NCBI GenBank assembly: GCA_963797605.1
Contig: CAWCPX010000005.1
Coordinates: 186,001 to 250,000 of the forward strand
From: DASQPR01 sp963797605
GTDB lineage: Bacteria > Actinomycetota > Actinomycetes > Mycobacteriales > Micromonosporaceae
Length of the DNA: 64,000 nucleotides
Direction of reading: 5' to 3'
In this document: positions 1 through 6,365 of the stretch, piece by piece
Layout: every line of letters begins with the position of its first letter
How positions within the stretch are numbered: position 1 is the first letter of the stretch
The notes under the pieces: generated by a model
Told to the model about the DNA's origin: nothing
The model's database searches: none
What the model saw: the letters and a program-made list of their open reading frames with translations, nothing else
Program-made: the position numbers and the translations under genes

Positions 1-1
1 G

Positions 2-334
2 CCGTTCCTGCTCGGCGCGGTCGCGGTGATCGCTGGCGAGGTGCTGCTCCGCACGGTGCGCCCGGCCCTCGACGCGGCCGAAGCCGCATCGATCGGCACG
101 TCACACCAGCGCACCGACACCGTCGATGCCGTCACCGACGTGCCCGAGCATCGCAGAGCAGGCCGTGCTCGCCGCCTACGCGCTGCAGACCGGCCGCGCG
201 TGCATCATCCCGCCCGCGTAGAGGGTGGCGAGCGCGGCAGCGGTCCGGGCGAGGCGATCGCGGAGTTCGGGCGGCTCGATCACCTCGATCTCCGCGCCGA
301 AACGCAACAGCACGGATTCGGCCTGGACCAGTGA
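2..334 (+). CDS. Possible 3' end of a membrane transporter (partial)
   Basis: An open frame runs in from the window edge. Its first visible residues (PFLLGAVAVIAGEVLLRTVR) look like a last transmembrane helix followed by a short polar tail, as at the C-terminus of an MFS-type transporter. The frame stays open to 334 and so overlaps the oppositely oriented WYL regulator by about 160 bases, which is unusual; the natural end is more likely near 150-180, perhaps lost to a base error. The family cannot be established from this fragment. Confidence 0.25.
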   Translation, partial: PFLLGAVAVIAGEVLLRTVRPALDAAEAASIGTSHQRTDTVDAVTDVPEHRRAGRARRLRAADRPRVHHPARVEGGERGSGPGEAIAEFGRLDHLDLRAETQQHGFGLDQ

Positions 335-1183
335 CTCGATCGGGATCGTGGCCGTCACCCAACCCGACGCGTCCGGGTGGCTCGCGGTGTTCTCGACGGC
401 GGTGGCGACGATGCCCCCCAGCAGGTCGGGCAACCGCTCCCGCCCACTGCGCGACAGGCGCACGATCGCCTCGCCGCTGACCAGGCGATCACGGAACTCC
501 AGCAGGTAACCGCGCCAGTAGGCGGTCAGATCGAAGCCGGGCGGCCGGACGGAACCGTCGTCGAGAAGGGCAAGATCCAAAATCTGATCGACGCGGAAGG
601 TACGGATGTCGGTGTCGATCGCGGCGATGAGGTACCACCGGCCGCCTTTGAGCACTAAGCCCAACGGGCTGAGTGTCCGCGTGACATCGGTCGGCGCCCG
701 CCAGCGGCGGTAACGCACCTGGATCCGACGCTCGGTCCACACCGCGTCGGCGACCGACGGCAGGAACGGGGTGTCGTCGCCGTCGCTGTACCACCCCGGG
801 GCGTCAAGGTGGAACCGCTCCTGGATGCGGCCGGCCCGGTCGCGCAACTCGGCCGGTAACGCGGCCCGCAGCTTCAACTGCGCCGCCGCGACCACCGTGC
901 CGAGCCCGAGCGCCGCAGCCGGGCCGGGCAGGCCGGCGAGAAACAGCGCTTCGGCTTCGCCGGCCGACAGCCCCGTGAGCCGGGTGCGGTAGCCGTCGAG
1001 GAGTTGGTAGCCGCCGGCCGGACCCGCGTCACCGTAGAGCGGCACGCCCGCCTGCTGCAGCGCTTCGACGTCGCGATAGATCGTGCGGACGGAGACTTCC
1101 AGCTCGGACGCGAGCGCGGTCGCCGTCAACCGGCCCCGGGTCTGCAGGAGCAAAAGGATCGAGACGAGACGACTGGCCCGCAT
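176..1183 (-). CDS. WYL-domain transcriptional regulator (DeoR/YafY type)
   Basis: 335-residue DNA-binding regulator. Residues about 1-57 form a winged helix-turn-helix (ELEVSVRTIYRDVEALQ), about 140-235 form the WYL ligand-sensing domain with its characteristic GRWYLIA core, and the remainder is the WCX C-terminal extension. Length is normal for the family. The ATG at 1183 starts directly at the HTH. It is divergent from the small gene at 1247, and a perfect palindrome (1203-1227) lies between them, so it probably autoregulates and controls that neighbour. The ligand is unknown; WYL domains commonly bind nucleotides or nucleic acid. Assignment to the family is secure, the target inferred. 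Confidence 0.88.
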   Translation of the reverse strand: MRASRLVSILLLLQTRGRLTATALASELEVSVRTIYRDVEALQQAGVPLYGDAGPAGGYQLLDGYRTRLTGLSAGEAEALFLAGLPGPAAALGLGTVVAAAQLKLRAALPAELRDRAGRIQERFHLDAPGWYSDGDDTPFLPSVADAVWTERRIQVRYRRWRAPTDVTRTLSPLGLVLKGGRWYLIAAIDTDIRTFRVDQILDLALLDDGSVRPPGFDLTAYWRGYLLEFRDRLVSGEAIVRLSRSGRERLPDLLGGIVATAVENTASHPDASGWVTATIPIESLVQAESVLLRFGAEIEVIEPPELRDRLARTAAALATLYAGGMMHARPVCSA

Positions 1184-1202
1184 CCGTCAAAGTATGCCGA
1201 CT

Positions 1203-1227
1203 ATCACTGACAGAAGGTGTCAGTGAT
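1203..1227. promoter_or_regulatory. Palindromic operator of the WYL regulator
   Basis: Perfect 10-base inverted repeat ATCACTGACA-GAAGG-TGTCAGTGAT in the 63-base divergent intergenic region between the WYL regulator (start 1183) and the DUF1579-like gene (start 1247). The TGACA-N5-TGTCA core has the symmetry expected for a dimeric YafY/WYL-type regulator. It is probably the operator for both genes. Confidence 0.7.
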
Positions 1228-1246
1228 CAGGATCTAGCGTCACACC

Positions 1247-1744
1247 ATGACTTCCCACGAGACGATGACTGAGGCAGCGATGACCGGCACCCCGCATGAC
1301 TTCGACTTCCTGATCGGCGACTGGAACATGATCAACCGCCGGTTGCGCACGGTCCTCGCGAACTGCGACGACTGGTACGAGTTCCCGTCGACGCTCACCT
1401 GCCGGCACATGCTCGACGGAGTGGCCAATGTAGACGAGATGCGGGCGCCGACACAGGGGTTCAACGGTATGTCCGTGCGCACGTTCGACGTCGAGCGACG
1501 GGAGTGGTCGATCTACTGGATCAACGACCGCCGCGGCCGCCTCGAACTGCCACCCGTCGTCGGTGTCTTCCGTGCCGGGGTCGGCGTCTTCACCTGCGAC
1601 GACACGTACGAGGGCACACCGATCCGGGTTCGTTACACGTGGTCGGAGATCACGGAGACGTCCGCGCGCTGGGATCAGGCGTTTTCCACCGATGGCGGCG
1701 AGACCTGGGAGACGAACTGGACGATGGCCTTCACCCGGGCGTGA
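1247..1744 (+). CDS. DUF1579-like conserved protein
   Basis: 165-residue soluble protein. The opening HDFDFLIGDWNMINRRL and the later SVRTFDVERREWSIYW are typical of small DUF1579-like beta-barrel proteins of unknown function that sit beside YafY/WYL regulators. No signal peptide or catalytic motif is seen. The ATG at 1247 is the first in frame, but the ATG at 1280 has a better Shine-Dalgarno (GAGG six bases upstream) and begins close to the conserved domain, so it may be the real start. It is probably controlled by the divergent WYL regulator through the palindrome at 1203-1227. The 3' end overlaps the convergent LysR gene by 14 bases. Confidence 0.75.
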   Translation: MTSHETMTEAAMTGTPHDFDFLIGDWNMINRRLRTVLANCDDWYEFPSTLTCRHMLDGVANVDEMRAPTQGFNGMSVRTFDVERREWSIYWINDRRGRLELPPVVGVFRAGVGVFTCDDTYEGTPIRVRYTWSEITETSARWDQAFSTDGGETWETNWTMAFTRA

Positions 1745-2612
1745 CCAACTCCGTGAGCAGCGCGGACACGGCCGGCCGCTGGGCGCCGACGCTCGTCTCC
1801 CGAACCACCGCGAAGATTTTGCGGCGGATCGGGGTCGGGCGCGTGCGCACACCGGCCGGCACGTGGCGCAGACCCAACTCGGGCACGAGTGCCACGCCCA
1901 GGCCGGCCGCGACCATGTCGAGCTGAAACCCGAAGTCGAGCGCCACGTGCCGCACGTCGGGCTCGAAACCGGCGTCGCGGCAGGCCTGCCGGGTGGAGCG
2001 GCCGCACGGCGTCGCGGGACCCGCCGCGATCCACGGCTCGTCTCGCAACTCCCCCACCGTCGCGACGTGGGCCAGGCGCGGCGGCGTGACCAGGTAGAGC
2101 GGCTGGTCGGCGACGTGATGGGCGACGACGCCGGCCGGCAGCGTGACCGGGACATGCGTGTATTCCTGCATGATCACCATGTCGAGCTCGGTCAGCCGCA
2201 GATCGACGAGGCTCTGGTCGTCTTCACTTTCCCGGATGCGCACGTCGAGGCCCGGATGCTTCGCACTCGCCCGCGCGACGGCCGGAGCCAGGATCGCGCC
2301 GCCCGCGCTCGGCAGCGCTCCGACCTGCACCAACCCGGAGACGCCCTGCTGAGCGACGGCCACCGCGTCGGCGGCCCGATCAAGCGCGTGGATCACGTCT
2401 TCCGCGTGCCGGGCCAGCGCCTGACCCGCCGGGGTGAGCACGATGCCGCGCCCGGCCCGCTCGACGAGATCGCAGCCGGCCTCGCGCTCGAGCTGGGCGA
2501 GTTGCTGGCTGATCGCGGACGGGCTGACGCACAACGTGGCCGCGGCCGCCGTGACGGAGCCCCGCATCGCGACGGTGTGGAGCACGCGAAGCCGCCTGGC
2601 GTCCAGATCCAT
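1731..2612 (-). CDS. LysR-family transcriptional regulator
   Basis: 293 residues, the normal LTTR length. The N-terminal winged HTH (MDLDARRLRVLHTVAMRGSV, then ATLCVSPSAISQQLAQLERE) occupies residues 1-60. The rest is the periplasmic-binding-like effector domain (about 88-290), with GLGVALVPELGL near the C-terminus. It is divergent from the EamA exporter at 2685, the usual arrangement in which the LTTR controls the exporter gene; an ATGAA-N7-TTCAT dyad lies between them. The inducer cannot be read from the sequence. Confidence 0.9.
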   Translation of the reverse strand: MDLDARRLRVLHTVAMRGSVTAAAATLCVSPSAISQQLAQLEREAGCDLVERAGRGIVLTPAGQALARHAEDVIHALDRAADAVAVAQQGVSGLVQVGALPSAGGAILAPAVARASAKHPGLDVRIRESEDDQSLVDLRLTELDMVIMQEYTHVPVTLPAGVVAHHVADQPLYLVTPPRLAHVATVGELRDEPWIAAGPATPCGRSTRQACRDAGFEPDVRHVALDFGFQLDMVAAGLGVALVPELGLRHVPAGVRTRPTPIRRKIFAVVRETSVGAQRPAVSALLTELVTPG

Positions 2613-2642
2613 GAAGCAACCCTACACAAACAGTGAAGAACT

Positions 2643-2659
2643 ATGAACTAGACATTCAT
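2643..2659. promoter_or_regulatory. Candidate LysR-binding dyad
   Basis: ATGAA-N7-TTCAT, a short interrupted palindrome in the 72-base region between the divergent LysR regulator and EamA transporter. It fits the T-N11-A layout of LTTR sites. It is short, so chance occurrence is possible. Confidence 0.35.
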
Positions 2660-2684
2660 TCACGGGTACGGCGAAGCTGACCGC

Positions 2685-3725
2685 ATGCCGCTTCGCCACC
2701 GTGCCCTCGCCGTCCTCGTCGTGACGATCTGGGGCGTGAACTTCGTGATCACCGACGTCGCCCTGCGGCACGTGCCCCCGCTGACCCTGACCGCGCTCCG
2801 CTTCGCGGCGAGCGCGCTGCCGCTGATCTTCTTCGTGCCACGGCCGACGGCGAAGGTCAGATACGTCGTCGCGTACGGGTTCGTCTTCGGCTGCCTGAAA
2901 TTCGGGCCGCTCTACGTCGCCATGGCGCACGGCATGCCCGCCGGGCTCGCGTCCCTGGTGTTGCAAGCGCAGGCGCTCTTCTCGGTGCTGCTCGCGACGG
3001 GCGTGCTCGGCGAACGGATGCGCCCGAGGCAACTCGCCGGCGTCCTGGTCGCGTCCGGTGGCATCGCGGCTCTGGCCTGGGGCAGCGGCGCCGAGGCGAC
3101 GATGATCGGCTTCGCGCTGACGATCGGCGCCGCGGTCGCCTGGGCGGTCGCGAACGTGATCGTACGGTCCAGCGGAGAGACGCGGCCGCTGTCGATGCTC
3201 GCCTACTCGTCGCTCGTGCCGCCGCTGCCACTGCTCGGTCTCGCGGCGGCGACCGACGGCCCGGCGACGACACTGCACGCGCTCACGCATCTCACGCCGG
3301 CCGCGATCGGCGCGATTCTGTTCATCGCGTACGTGTCGACGCTGCTCGGTTTCGGGCTGTGGAACCGGCTGCTGGCCCACTATCCGGTCGCGCGCGTGGC
3401 ACCGTTCAGCCTGCTCGTGCCGGTCGTCGGACTCGCCACGTCGGCCATCGTGCTCGGCGAACGCGTATCGGTGCCGGTCGCGATCGCGGCGGTGACGGTG
3501 CTCGCCGGGCTGGCACTCGTGGTCATGCGGGAGCCGTCGCCGCGCGGGGGTCCGGCAGCTGGGCTTGTCGGCTTCGGCCGGCGCAGGCTCGTCGCCCAGA
3601 ACCCGAGGCCGACCAGCGGCAGCAACGCGGCGAACGTGGCGGCGCCCGGGAACCCGAACTCGGTGTGCAGCACGCCTGCCACGGCGGACGAGATGGCACC
3701 GCCGATGAACGACGTACTCATATAA
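2685..3725 (+). CDS. EamA/DMT-family exporter
   Basis: Ten-helix drug/metabolite transporter with two EamA repeats (about residues 5-135 and 140-285). The first helix carries the typical WGVNFVITDVAL and the second repeat ends with VIVLGERVSVPVAIAAVTVL. Family members are about 290 residues; this frame runs 346 because it has no stop where the tenth helix ends (about 3545) and continues for roughly 60 non-membrane residues antisense to the MFS gene. The extra tail is probably not native and may reflect a base error near the junction. Divergent LysR regulation is likely. Such exporters move amino acids or metabolites; the substrate is not determinable. Confidence 0.85.
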   Translation: MPLRHRALAVLVVTIWGVNFVITDVALRHVPPLTLTALRFAASALPLIFFVPRPTAKVRYVVAYGFVFGCLKFGPLYVAMAHGMPAGLASLVLQAQALFSVLLATGVLGERMRPRQLAGVLVASGGIAALAWGSGAEATMIGFALTIGAAVAWAVANVIVRSSGETRPLSMLAYSSLVPPLPLLGLAAATDGPATTLHALTHLTPAAIGAILFIAYVSTLLGFGLWNRLLAHYPVARVAPFSLLVPVVGLATSAIVLGERVSVPVAIAAVTVLAGLALVVMREPSPRGGPAAGLVGFGRRRLVAQNPRPTSGSNAANVAAPGNPNSVCSTPATADEMAPPMNDVLI

Positions 3726-4738
3726 ACGGTGTTGATCCGTGCTCTCGCGTCCGGTCGCAGCGCGTAGATCTCGTGCTGGCTCATGACGCCGTGGCACTGC
3801 ACGGCCAGGTCCAGGAGCACGGCGGCGACGGCGAGCAGGATCAGGCTGTGGTACGCGGTTGCGGCGAGCGTCATCGACAGCGAGGCCAGCACGATCGCGC
3901 CACCGCTGGCGCTGCGCCCGAAACCGTGGTCCGCGAGCCAGCCACCGAGCGGTGCGGCGGCTGCTCCGGCGGCACCCACCAGCGCGAACAGGCCGACGCC
4001 GGTCTGGCTCAGGTGGTGGCCGCCGATGAGTTCGAACGCGATCACGGTCCAGTAGGCGCTGAACGCACCGAACATCGTGGCCTGGCAGATCGCCCGGCGG
4101 CGCAGCGCGGGTTCGGAGCGAGCCAGGTTGATCACGGTGCCGAGCAGGCGTGGGTAGGACGTGCCGCGATCCGGGCGCCGTTGCGGCAGCGCCCGCCACA
4201 ACACGACGGCCAGCGCGATCATGAGACCGCCGGAGATGAAGTAGATCGTGCGCCAGCCCCATGCGGCGGCGACAAAGCTCGCGACGGTGCGCGCCAGGAG
4301 GATGCCGAGCAGGAGCCCGCTCATCACCCGGCCGACGAATCGGCCGCGCTGCTCCGGGGGAGCCAGGTGAGCCGCGAGTGGCACCAAGATCTGCGCCACC
4401 ACGGACGTGATGCCGACGAGCACGCTGGCGGCCAGGAACACGCCGAACGACGGGCTGGAACCGGCCAGGAGCAGGGCGAGCGCGGTGCCGACGAGGACGC
4501 GGGTCACCAGGCGCCGATTTTCGAGCAGGTCACCGAGTGGCAGCACGAAAATGAGACCGAGCGCGTAGCCGACCTGCGTGAGCGTGACGACGACGGTGGC
4601 CGTGCCCTCGCTGACGTGCAGCGACGAACCGATCAGGCCGAGCAGCGGCTGCGCGTAGTAGAGGTTGGCGACGGTCAGCCCGCACGCGACGGCGAGGATC
4701 ATGATGATCAACCGGAGCCGGGCGCTCGGCACTGTCAT
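3380..4738 (-). CDS. Major facilitator superfamily transporter
   Basis: Twelve-helix MFS permease. Cues include LAVACGLTVANLYYAQPLLG in helix 1, the MFS loop motif region PLGDLLENRRLV, and QILVPLAAHLAPPEQRGRFVG, typical of the YnfM/arabinose-exporter-like branch. The frame is open from a codon at 4882, but residues 1-48 of that version are polar, lie over a hairpin and are absent from relatives, so I place the start at the ATG at 4738 (MTVPSARLRL). The natural C-terminus (SLRRPKPTSPAAG) is near 3560; the last 60 residues overlap the EamA tail antisense. Substrate unknown. Confidence 0.85.
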   Translation of the reverse strand: MTVPSARLRLIIMILAVACGLTVANLYYAQPLLGLIGSSLHVSEGTATVVVTLTQVGYALGLIFVLPLGDLLENRRLVTRVLVGTALALLLAGSSPSFGVFLAASVLVGITSVVAQILVPLAAHLAPPEQRGRFVGRVMSGLLLGILLARTVASFVAAAWGWRTIYFISGGLMIALAVVLWRALPQRRPDRGTSYPRLLGTVINLARSEPALRRRAICQATMFGAFSAYWTVIAFELIGGHHLSQTGVGLFALVGAAGAAAAPLGGWLADHGFGRSASGGAIVLASLSMTLAATAYHSLILLAVAAVLLDLAVQCHGVMSQHEIYALRPDARARINTVYMSTSFIGGAISSAVAGVLHTEFGFPGAATFAALLPLVGLGFWATSLRRPKPTSPAAGPPRGDGSRMTTSASPASTVTAAIATGTDTRSPSTMADVASPTTGTSRLNGATRATG

Positions 4739-4870
4739 CGCGCCGGCCGCCGGCTCGGGAGCGACGGGCCGGACCGATTCGATCGTGCCGGAGGGATGGG
4801 TGGGGGGTGCGCTCGTCACGTGTGCGAACGCTACGCCCGCGCGCTCGCCGATCGCGGCTGTCGGAGCAGT

Positions 4871-4921
4871 GATCAGGACCACGGCGGGCGCTGACTCGAC
4901 GCACCCGCCGCGGTCCTGATC
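4871..4921 (-). terminator. Hairpin terminator of the SatP-like gene
   Basis: An 18-base inverted repeat with one mismatch (arms 4871-4888 and 4904-4921) around a 15-base loop lies 48 bases beyond the stop of the SatP/YaaH gene and ahead of the MFS gene on the same strand. There is no clear T-tract, as is common in high-GC actinobacteria. Confidence 0.6.
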
Positions 4922-4968
4922 GTGCTTCGTTCAGTGAGTAGAAGTGCTGTCTAGCCAGAAGCCGGCTG

Positions 4969-5583
4969 CTAGAAGTCCATCGGGCGGCCGACCGGGGCGT
5001 TGAGCCTCGCCCCGAGCGTGTTCACGACGCCGGCAAACGACGCGTACCACGCGCAGATCGCGGTGAGCACGCCGACGTAGCCGCCGATCTTGATGATGGT
5101 GCTGTTCGTGGCGAAGTTGCCGATGAACAGCAGGATCTCGGTGACTTCCAGGGTCAGGAAGACCGCGAACACCGCCGCGTTGACCCTCGCGGCGCACACC
5201 AGCATGTACGTGTTGAAGATCGCGAACGCCAGGAGGATCCAAGCGAGGTCGTTGGCCACACCGGCCGCGCTGCCGGCACCGGCTGCAGCGAATCGCACAT
5301 AGAGGAACAAACCAATCCAGAATCCACCATACGATCCGAACGCGGTGGCACCGAACGTGTTGTTCCGACGGAACTCCCACATGCCTGCGAGAAGTTGGGC
5401 GATGCCGCCGTAGGCGAGCGCGTAACCGAGCCACGCGTCGCCGCCACGGGTCCAGTCGGCGTTCTTGGCCGATAGCAGGAACGTCGTGAGGGCGAACGCG
5501 GCTAGACCGAGCGGAGCGGGATCGGCGATGCCCAAACCGGCCGTGCTCTGGACGGTATGGGCGGGGGCAAGTTCATCAGCCAT
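4969..5583 (-). CDS. SatP/YaaH (GPR1/FUN34) acetate-succinate transporter family protein
   Basis: 204-residue six-helix membrane protein. The signature DPAPLGLAAFALTTFLLS near residue 21 is the NPAPLGL motif of the acetate uptake transporter family, and the small-residue-rich helices fit the hexameric anion-channel fold. The start is the ATG at 5583, preceded by AGAGAAGG at good spacing; the frame extends upstream to 5652 but those residues are Arg-rich and non-conserved. Likely substrates are acetate or succinate with protons. It is monocistronic, with a hairpin at 4871-4921 behind it. Confidence 0.88.
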   Translation of the reverse strand: MADELAPAHTVQSTAGLGIADPAPLGLAAFALTTFLLSAKNADWTRGGDAWLGYALAYGGIAQLLAGMWEFRRNNTFGATAFGSYGGFWIGLFLYVRFAAAGAGSAAGVANDLAWILLAFAIFNTYMLVCAARVNAAVFAVFLTLEVTEILLFIGNFATNSTIIKIGGYVGVLTAICAWYASFAGVVNTLGARLNAPVGRPMDF

Positions 5584-5773
5584 AGTGGCCTTCTCTCTGC
5601 GTCTGCGACCGGACGGCGACGGGCAGAGCGGTGCGGACCTATGCGCGGGCACAGATGCGCGTCGGGGTGCTCCGGCAACCTACGGCCGGCGGATGAGACG
5701 TCAGCGACGACTAGCGATGGGACCCTGTCCCTCGTGGGTGACACGCTGAGCAGCATCTTCGCCACCTAACGCC

Positions 5774-5789
5774 GTTGACTAAGGTCAAC
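5774..5789. promoter_or_regulatory. Short dyad in the AT-rich region upstream of the SatP-like gene
   Basis: GTTGAC-TAAG-GTCAAC, a six-base perfect palindrome in the 309-base gene-free stretch 5584-5892, the most AT-rich stretch of the first 10 kb. It lies about 190 bases upstream of the SatP-like start and could be an operator or include a -35 TTGAC box. No other gene, RNA or repeat is visible in this stretch. Confidence 0.25.
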
Positions 5790-5892
5790 ATATCGCGCAC
5801 ATCGGCACCTCGGCAATATCCAAGATTCTCGCTTGATGCACGGCCAAAAATTATATCTATTGTGGAATGTAACTTTCACGGAATCGTGATTT

Positions 5893-6342
5893 TCAGTCGG
5901 CTTTCGCTTCGCCTTCGACCCCGCCGAGGCGCCGGTGGAATTCGGCTGCCACGGCGTCACCGGCCGACTTCACAAGCGCTCCGACGACCGGGTGCACGAG
6001 CAGACCGGTGACCGCGCCGGCGAACGACGGCAAGTGCGCGACGAACCAGGTCCGCACGCGTACCATCGCCGAGACGTCGGGTGTCTTCGCGGTCGCGGCG
6101 GCATGCAACTCGTCGAGTTTCGCCGCTGCCTCGGCCTTCGTCGCCTCGGCGGCGACGTCATGAGTCGACGCGAGCTGGGCCTTCAGGTCGTCGACCGCGG
6201 CCTGGAACGTCGCCAGCTCGGCGGCACTGGGTCTTGGCGCGCCGACCGGCGACGAGACGACCTGGTTGTCGCGCCCGACGACGACGTGGCCGCCCACGCC
6301 GCCACCGACGCTGATCTGGAAGTGGTCTCCCGACTGGGACAT
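5893..6342 (-). CDS. Small STAND-partner protein with shared N-terminal Gly/Val motif and hydrophobic helix
   Basis: 149 residues. The N-terminus (HFQISVGGGVGGHVVVGRDN) matches in pattern the N-terminus of the STAND NTPase encoded just upstream (YRVEVHGSVGGNLVVGDHN). This is followed by a proline/alanine linker, an alpha-helical, probably coiled-coil stretch (about 38-85), and a glycine-rich amphipathic to hydrophobic region (about 100-135: SFAGAVTGLLVHPVVGALVK) that could insert in a membrane. There is no signal peptide. A perfect Shine-Dalgarno (AAGGAG) precedes the ATG, and only 23 bases separate it from the STAND gene, so they form an operon. Function unknown; I infer an effector or adaptor recruited by the STAND protein through the shared motif. 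Confidence 0.75.
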   Translation of the reverse strand: MSQSGDHFQISVGGGVGGHVVVGRDNQVVSSPVGAPRPSAAELATFQAAVDDLKAQLASTHDVAAEATKAEAAAKLDELHAAATAKTPDVSAMVRVRTWFVAHLPSFAGAVTGLLVHPVVGALVKSAGDAVAAEFHRRLGGVEGEAKAD

Positions 6343-6365
6343 GCCGGCTCCTTAGAGGATCTTGA

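Noticed and set aside
2622..4262. Long minus-strand reading frame of 546 codons across the EamA gene
   Set aside because: Very Arg/His-rich shadow of real coding sequence on other frames; no domain or ribosome-binding site.
4739..4882. 48-residue N-terminal extension of the MFS protein
   Set aside because: Polar, non-conserved, overlaps the hairpin that ends the SatP-like transcript; start at 4738 preferred.
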